From positions 16,067,937-16,131,936 of the forward strand of contig JAAOOA010000026.1 in NCBI GenBank assembly GCA_012861695.1: a stretch of 64,000 bases of DNA. The letters are read 5' to 3'. How positions within the stretch are numbered: the first letter of the stretch is position 1; every line of letters begins with the position of its first letter. Below are positions 60,901 through 64,000 of the stretch, piece after piece. The notes under the pieces are model-generated. The model was not told the origin of the DNA. It did not search any database and saw nothing but the letters and a program-made list of their open reading frames with translations. Made by a program: the position numbers and the translations under genes. Source of the DNA: Trematomus loennbergii (taxonomy: Eukaryota; Chordata; Actinopteri; Perciformes; Nototheniidae).

Positions 60901-63495
60901 CTCAAGGTGATATTCACACTCAACCATTTAACAACTGATACACCAATTAAATGCATTAGCTCATACGCATATTTAGTTTATATCATTCAATTAGTGTGTG
61001 TGTTGATCCATGTGTCCCTCCTCTCTTTTAACTCCTTCGTTCTCTGGCTAGCTTTATAGGAAGAGGTGGGGTAATGTGATCATTATTGGAGCATGTCACG
61101 CCTTAATCTGCCATGTCAGTAATCTTTACCCACTATGTGCATCTGTGCATGTAAAACATCCCTGTCCTTTACCTCCTATACAATGCCTATAATGGTTTCT
61201 ATAAAGCCTAAGCGTAAACGTGCGAGTGAAAATGTGCGGAGCTAACAGATGGCCCTGTGTAATTCTGTGTGGCATTAGCATGACATTACCCATTATGGGG
61301 AGTGATTATTAAGTGCTGAGACATGAATTGCAATAAATACATAGAAAAGAAAGTAAACTGTACCATTTCTCTTCCACTTTTCTTTTAAAACATATTTTTT
61401 AAAGTTTTATTTGAGGGTTTCTCTCACATTTAAACTTTAACAACAATCAATAAAACTCTCTGATATTTAGACTCACTGGGAGAAAGCCTGATTTAATCAC
61501 GGTATAACCTGTGGAGGGTAATAATATTAGACTTATGAAGTTAATCAATAAGGCAGCTTTCATACTGTCAATGAATTAAATTAGCAGTAATGCACACCAA
61601 GGCTATTTTCACACCAATTTTGAATTGCTTTGAGAATAAAAAGAAAATCAATTTAGCTTCATCATGTGTGGATAAATTACACATGTTCTGTAAACCAGAG
61701 TCAGGTTTATTACCCAGTGGGTTTACACAAGGAATTTGGTTCGGTGTATGTGGTGCATACATAAACAGTGGGAGGATAAGTTATTAGGAAAGAAATCTAT
61801 AATGGATTAAAGTTACAGAGGTTATTAGGCTTGTTATGGGCAAAATTACTTGACCTGAGACCGAAAATGGTAAAAAAAACATGTTGTGATATAACTCTAT
61901 GATTAGCGGGTATTAATTCAATTTTATGACTCGACAGTAAAGTGAACATATTGACTCGCCCGTGGCATTTCCTTTGACTAGACAAGGATGTTAGATCTGG
62001 AGTCCGTCCCCTACTGCTGCATCGAGAAAGGTTACCTGCTGTTCCAAAGCAATTACAATAGGTCAGATGCTGAGGACATATTGCTTTACCCTGGGAGTTA
62101 ATAGTGTTTACTTTCAACAGAGTTTTGGCAAGCAAATCCCCTCCAAGAAGTGTTTCCACCAGTTGGCTGTACAGAGTAGGCTTAGATAAAACACTTGTAG
62201 GTGTTGAGAATTGGCACAAAAACATCTAATTAGCAGGAGGTACTCAGGCCTTATTTCAGACTACTCAGACAGGCAACACCGCCTTTCCCCCTGCAGCAAC
62301 TCCCAGCTGGCTCTTTTTTTTCCTGTCAGGTGTTTAGAGGTCTGTGTTGTGTCTGTGAGCTTTTGCCAGCCACAGAGGTCCTGCTCCAAGCTCTTTGATG
62401 TGTGATTGTGAGAACAGGCCAAAATAGAAAGAGAGGACAGTCCCAATAAAATACCCAATTATATGAAAAGACACATACAAATGCATTTATATAAACAAGC
62501 AATTTCACATATAAACACACCTTTTGTGAGGAAGCTGGACAAATATCAAAGCCTTTACCTGCTGTTAAGCTGCCTCCATAAGCCTAGGAGAAAGGGAACA
62601 ATGAGATACAGGGAAGAGGAGAGACGTGGTGGAGACAGCTCGTCGTGAACAGTGAGTGAGAACAGTGTTATGTACCGAAAGAGGTCTTTGAGAAAGCACA
62701 GGTTGAAGAGATGAATAGGAAATATGCTGCAAGCAGGAGAGAACTGTTACTCTGTTGCAATAATAGGATATAGGAAGCAGCTAGAGAACATCCATTGTAT
62801 TTGTTATACATTTGTTTTTCTCAATTATCTTGCTAATATATTTGTTTTCTGCATTGTAAAGGTCCCCTACTATGCAAATTACACTTTTTCATGTCTTTAA
62901 TACATAAACATGTGTCCCCTCTGTGTAAAGAGATTCTATAAGTTTCAGGAAAAAATATTCACTTTTTGTCCTGATCCGTTTATATAAAACCTGTCTGAAA
63001 ATGAGCTGATCAGATTTTGGCCACTTTATGATGTCATAAAGTTTGTTTGGCTTGTCTAACCATTAGCCAATCACCAACCAAGGTAACCCCCCCTAATTTA
63101 GTACTTCATTGTGTCTTTTTTTGTTGTAATTCGCTGTATTTCAAAACACACACTAATTCCAACACTGTGCCTTTCTCTCCGAAGGCTCGTCCTATTTCTT
63201 CAAGGGGAAGGAGTACTGGAAAGTGCCGAGCAGCGACATGGAGGCGGAGGCAGGATACCCCCGCTCCATCGCCAAAGACTGGCTGCTGTGCACCGAGATG
63301 CAGGCAGACTCTCCGGACACGGAGACGAGACTCAACGTGCAGCATCAGCCGGACCACGCAGAGAACGGGTTCGAGGTGTGCTCCTGCACCTCGGACTCCG
63401 CCTCCCCTTTAGGCGCCCGCCCCTCCCCCTCCCCCCTGTGGCTGCTGCCCCCCCTCTGGACGCTCTCGCTGGCCCTCCGCACTGAACTGCTATGA
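36792..63495 (+). CDS. mmp17: mmp17, MT4-type GPI-anchored matrix metalloproteinase (nine exons, 5' partial)
   Basis: The product is a zinc endopeptidase of the membrane-type MMP group (M10A), expected at the outer cell surface through a GPI anchor, where it cleaves extracellular proteins. Joined exons give about 546 residues; human MMP17 is about 600, and the shortfall fits a missing signal-peptide exon. Domain order is propeptide, cysteine switch PRCSLPD, furin site RRKR, catalytic domain with HEFGHAIGLVH and the Met-turn SIMRP, a Pro-rich hinge, a hemopexin domain bounded by Cys residues in exons 7 and 10, a CSC stem and a hydrophobic C-terminus without a cytoplasmic tail. Similarity to MMP17, judged from memory, is higher than to MMP25. 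All introns are GT-AG and phases agree, except that exons 5 and 7 are 2 and 1 bases short, which breaks the frame. The duplicate (mmp17a or mmp17b) cannot be assigned here. Confidence 0.95.
37839..37974 (+). CDS. mmp17: mmp17 exon 3: cysteine switch and furin site
   Basis: The acceptor is CTCAACAG and the donor AG|GTAGGG; the exon enters in phase 1 and leaves two bases. It encodes LGLMKTPRCSLPDV, in which the Cys at 37874-37876 is the cysteine-switch residue that holds the catalytic zinc in the latent enzyme. It is followed by RRKR (37916-37927), a proprotein-convertase site typical of membrane-type MMPs that are activated inside the secretory pathway. The mature enzyme would start near DVNPQNKWSKRHLSWR. 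Confidence 0.95.
38944..39621. mobile_element. TIR element inside mmp17 intron 3
   Basis: Ends GGCCCAGGCCCCACGAGGAC (38947 onward) and their complement ending at 39618 match with one difference over 20 bp; TAT stands on both sides (38944-38946, 39619-39621). The interior is GC-rich and non-coding, with a perfect hairpin of 18-bp arms (39215-39232, 39238-39255). The superfamily is uncertain; a 3-bp duplication would fit PIF/Harbinger. Confidence 0.7.
44447..44620. repeat. Interspersed fish repeat fragment
   Basis: GACATATTGGGAAATATGGC, then TTCACTTTCTTGCTGGGTG and CTTAGCTTAGCATAAAGAC with GGAAACAGCTAGCTTG match a very widespread teleost repeat remembered from many loci. No ends were defined and the class is uncertain. 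Confidence 0.5.
44725..44860. repeat. Interspersed repeat fragment (tentative)
   Basis: TTATTTGGCAGGGACAATGC, then CAGTGATGAACACTTAAAAC and TGCCAGATTTAGCT resemble degraded copies of another common fish repeat. The class is not determined. Confidence 0.35.
47988..48274 (+). CDS. mmp17: mmp17 exon 4: catalytic domain, N-terminal half
   Basis: The acceptor is CTTCTCTCAG and the donor CCAG|GTGAGG. It encodes VRTFPKDSALLGRDTVRALM, then the beta-sheet part of the catalytic domain including ADHNDGYPFDGPGGTVAHAF and GDTHFDDDEAWTF. These hold the structural-zinc His/Asp ligands and calcium-binding Asp/Gly residues known for MMP catalytic domains. The frame is open throughout, leaving one base. It is preceded by the 10-kb intron 37975-47987. 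Confidence 0.96.
48275..53096 (+). other. mmp17: mmp17 intron 4 (4.8 kb)
   Basis: GT-AG intron. No recognised repeats with intact ends and no second coding signal. Confidence 0.85.
53097..53271 (+). CDS. mmp17: mmp17 exon 5: catalytic zinc-binding exon, frame broken
   Basis: The acceptor is CTCCGTCAG and the donor CTACG|GTACGA. The exon carries HEFGHAIGLVH at 53130-53162 (HExxHxxGxxH: three zinc-binding His and the catalytic Glu), then SIMRPYYQGPVGDP (Met-turn and S1' region) and YEDKVRVWQLYG. Entering with one base from exon 4, the frame reads D-T-H-G and then departs from the family pattern (G-M-D-L-F-A-V-A-V-H-E), reaching TGA at 53132-53134. The exon is 175 bp where 177 would keep both phases. 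One A appears to be missing near 53107 and one T near 53116-53117. The zinc motif is intact in the shifted frame. Confidence 0.93.
53972..54074 (+). CDS. mmp17: mmp17 exon 6: hinge (linker) region
   Basis: The acceptor is ATCCTCCCTAG and the donor CTCCT|GTAAGT. It encodes GVRDSVSHTNRPGNPS and then a Pro-rich, low-complexity stretch ending PENRSTLL. This matches in position and composition the hinge between the catalytic and hemopexin domains of MT4-MMP (human GVRESVSPT). The frame is consistent with the zinc-motif frame of exon 5, which shows that the break in exon 5 lies before the motif. Confidence 0.9.
55478..55712. repeat. Degenerate GGGTGTAATA/ACAT minisatellite in mmp17 intron 6
   Basis: About twenty imperfect repeats of roughly 10-13 bases built on GGGTGTAA(T/C)AT(A/G). 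Units vary in length and sequence, so the array looks old. Confidence 0.7.
55873..55954 (+). CDS. mmp17: mmp17 exon 7: start of hemopexin domain, one base short
   Basis: The acceptor is CTCTCCCAG and the donor AAAG|GTATTC. It encodes LTRDAPDRCTSHFDAVAQIR and then GEAFF. The Cys at 55898-55900 is the first of the pair that closes the four-bladed hemopexin propeller. The family ends this exon with F-F-F-K plus one base of Gly; here a run of five T instead of six gives F-F-L-K and ends in phase 0, whereas exon 8 needs phase 1. The exon is 82 bp where 83 would fit. Confidence 0.9.
56666..56818 (+). CDS. mmp17: mmp17 exon 8: hemopexin blades I-II
   Basis: The acceptor is CTGTTATAG and the donor CAAAG|GTAAAT. 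It encodes KYFWRLTREKHLVSLRPAQI, then HRFWRGLP, LDSVDAVYERP and GDHKIVFFKG. These contain the repeating D-A-V and F-F-K-G strand motifs of hemopexin-like blades. It is open in one frame and leaves one base, as in human MMP17. Confidence 0.95.
56958..57215 (+). CDS. mmp17: mmp17 exon 9: hemopexin blades II-IV
   Basis: It sits only 139 bp after exon 8; the acceptor is CTCTTCAG and the donor TGATG|GTGAGT. It encodes LKYWVFKDNNVEEGYPRSIS, then IDAAFVWLHNEKTYFFKDNL, YWRYDDHLRRMDLGYP and LDDAIRWSDG. These are the D-A-A, Y-F-F-K and Y-W-R-Y repeats of hemopexin propeller blades, including the NNVEEGYP segment seen in MMP17. The 258-bp exon is open in one frame. Confidence 0.96.
57608..57697. repeat. 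Imperfect (AC)n microsatellite
   Basis: AC dinucleotides interrupted by AAAC and GC units just after mmp17 exon 9, within intron 9. Confidence 0.93.
57703..57844. repeat. Two-copy tandem duplication of about 70 bp
   Basis: Copies at about 57703-57768 and 57783-57844 share TTATGTGCCCA, a C-run, CACATG/CATGTG and ATCACACCTGGCACAC. They adjoin the AC array. Confidence 0.75.
60276..60345. repeat. Interspersed fish repeat fragment
   Basis: TTACATTACCTTTCATTTAG, then GCGACCTACAATAAGTGCA and CAACCATG match the widespread 'CATTTAGC...AAGCGACTTACAATAAGTGC' sequence of fish genomes. Only this short piece is recognisable. Confidence 0.55.
62866..63110. mobile_element. Half copy of a TTAA-type MITE just upstream of mmp17 exon 10
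   Basis: AAAGGTCCCCTACTATGC, then CACTTTTTCATGTCTTTAAT, GTGTCCCCTCTGTGT and ATGATGTCATAAAG match one end of a common fish element. The other end is absent. It stops within about 75 bp of the exon 10 acceptor. It resembles the partner of the fragment at 28080-28362. Confidence 0.45.
63185..63495 (+). CDS. mmp17: mmp17 exon 10: last hemopexin blade, stem and GPI signal
   Basis: The acceptor is TTTCTCTCCGAAG; the stop is TGA at 63493-63495. It encodes SSYFFKGKEYWKVPSSDMEA, GYPRSIAKDWLLC (the closing hemopexin Cys at 63289-63291), an acidic/polar stem, NGFEVCSCTSDSASP and a hydrophobic end (LWLLPPLWTLSLALRTELL). The juxtamembrane CSC and a hydrophobic tail without a basic cytoplasmic segment fit a GPI-addition signal, as known for MMP17. 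The exon is GC-rich, with a Ser/Pro run before the tail. The anchor site is probably among the Ser/Gly residues after CSCTS, by inference only. Confidence 0.95.
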
Positions 63496-64000
63496 TGCCA
63501 AAACATGGGACGAGGTTCCTGAGCTGGGTGCAAAAAAACAGTCGGTTTGGTGGAGGGCCAGTCGGGACTCATTCTGAATACAAACTGGAATTTATAAATA
63601 TCAATTGGTACGTTTTGGTATTATTTTCGCTGTTATTTATTTCACATGCTATTTGATGGTCATTTAAAGCGCCTTTCGGTATGGGTAGTACATGCAGTTA
63701 TCATATAATCATACTATATCTAGTAGACATCAATCCACTGACAGTGACAATGCTAATACCGTGCTAAACAACTTTAGTTACACAGAACCACTCTTATTTT
63801 ATTCTTAAATTGCTGTTGCATCATCGCAAGGAAGCTAATCCAATAGGATCGTTCATAATGACTGTTTTCATGTAAAGCAAGTTTACAGCACTATTGAATG
63901 GCTACCTGGGATGTGGATTTCAAACAGTTGAAGAGTATCCTGAGATGGTAAAAGGTGGACAGTGGAGATATTTAAAAGTTTACCTTTCAGGAATAGTTGG
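63496..64000 (+). other. mmp17: mmp17 3' UTR or downstream flank
   Basis: AT-rich sequence after the stop codon. No AATAAA or ATTAAA signal was seen, so the poly(A) site probably lies beyond the window. Confidence 0.6.

Larger units (their letters stand above)
57216..63184 (+). other. mmp17: mmp17 intron 9 (6.0 kb)
   Basis: GT-AG intron holding the AC array, the two-copy duplication, a 16-bp perfect palindrome CGGTCAAATTTGACCG (57992-58007) and the half MITE before exon 10. Confidence 0.85.

Noticed and set aside
63111..63485. Alternative + frame across mmp17 exon 10
   Set aside because: It is the shadow of the true exon in a GC-rich region; the mmp17 frame matches the hemopexin and GPI-tail pattern.
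36792..63495. Assignment to mmp25 rather than mmp17
   Set aside because: Propeptide (WLSKFGYLPPPDP), catalytic (DADIQIDFTKADHNDGYPF) and hemopexin (NNVEEGYP) segments fit remembered MMP17 better; an alignment would settle it.

Overview
The window is vertebrate nuclear DNA, most likely from a ray-finned (teleost) fish. It is AT-rich and intron-dominated, has GT-AG splice sites, and is full of short non-autonomous DNA transposons of the kinds common in fish (piggyBac-like with TTAA duplications, hAT with 8-bp duplications, PIF/Harbinger-like with TTA). No bacterial genes, rRNA, tRNA or CRISPR arrays were seen. The species cannot be named from this sequence.

The one gene that can be read with confidence is mmp17 (MT4-MMP), a GPI-anchored membrane-type matrix metalloproteinase on the + strand. 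Nine consecutive coding exons are present (36792-36924, 37839-37974, 47988-48274, 53097-53271, 53972-54074, 55873-55954, 56666-56818, 56958-57215, 63185-63495). They run from the propeptide through the cysteine switch, furin site, catalytic zinc domain, hinge and four-bladed hemopexin domain to the C-terminal GPI-signal-like tail and stop codon. By comparison with the ten-exon human gene, only the first exon (signal peptide) is missing. I could not find it in the 36.8 kb upstream, so it lies either in a long 5' intron stretch that I failed to read or outside the window.

The mmp17 reading frame is broken at three places. Two single bases are missing just upstream of the HExxH zinc motif in exon 5, and one T is missing at the end of exon 7. 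All three look like homopolymer contractions, while every splice site and the rest of the code are intact. Long-read consensus error is therefore the simplest explanation, with a real disabling mutation as the alternative.

Layout: 1-36791 is non-coding or intronic sequence with many transposon copies (1052-1432, 6261-6971, 10897-11640, 17578-18284 with a nested hAT, 20049-20535, 24822-25255, 34541-35362 with a BED-finger fragment), a 44-bp-arm perfect palindrome (11661-11756), and one isolated candidate minus-strand exon (2251-2334). 36792-63495 is mmp17 with introns of about 0.14 to 10 kb; the longest (37975-47987) carries another terminal-inverted-repeat element (38947-39618). 63496-64000 is the start of the 3' UTR or flank, with no AATAAA seen. 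I found no evidence of an undescribed multi-gene system. The points worth a second look are the frame breaks, the lone minus-strand exon and the nested or foldback repeats.
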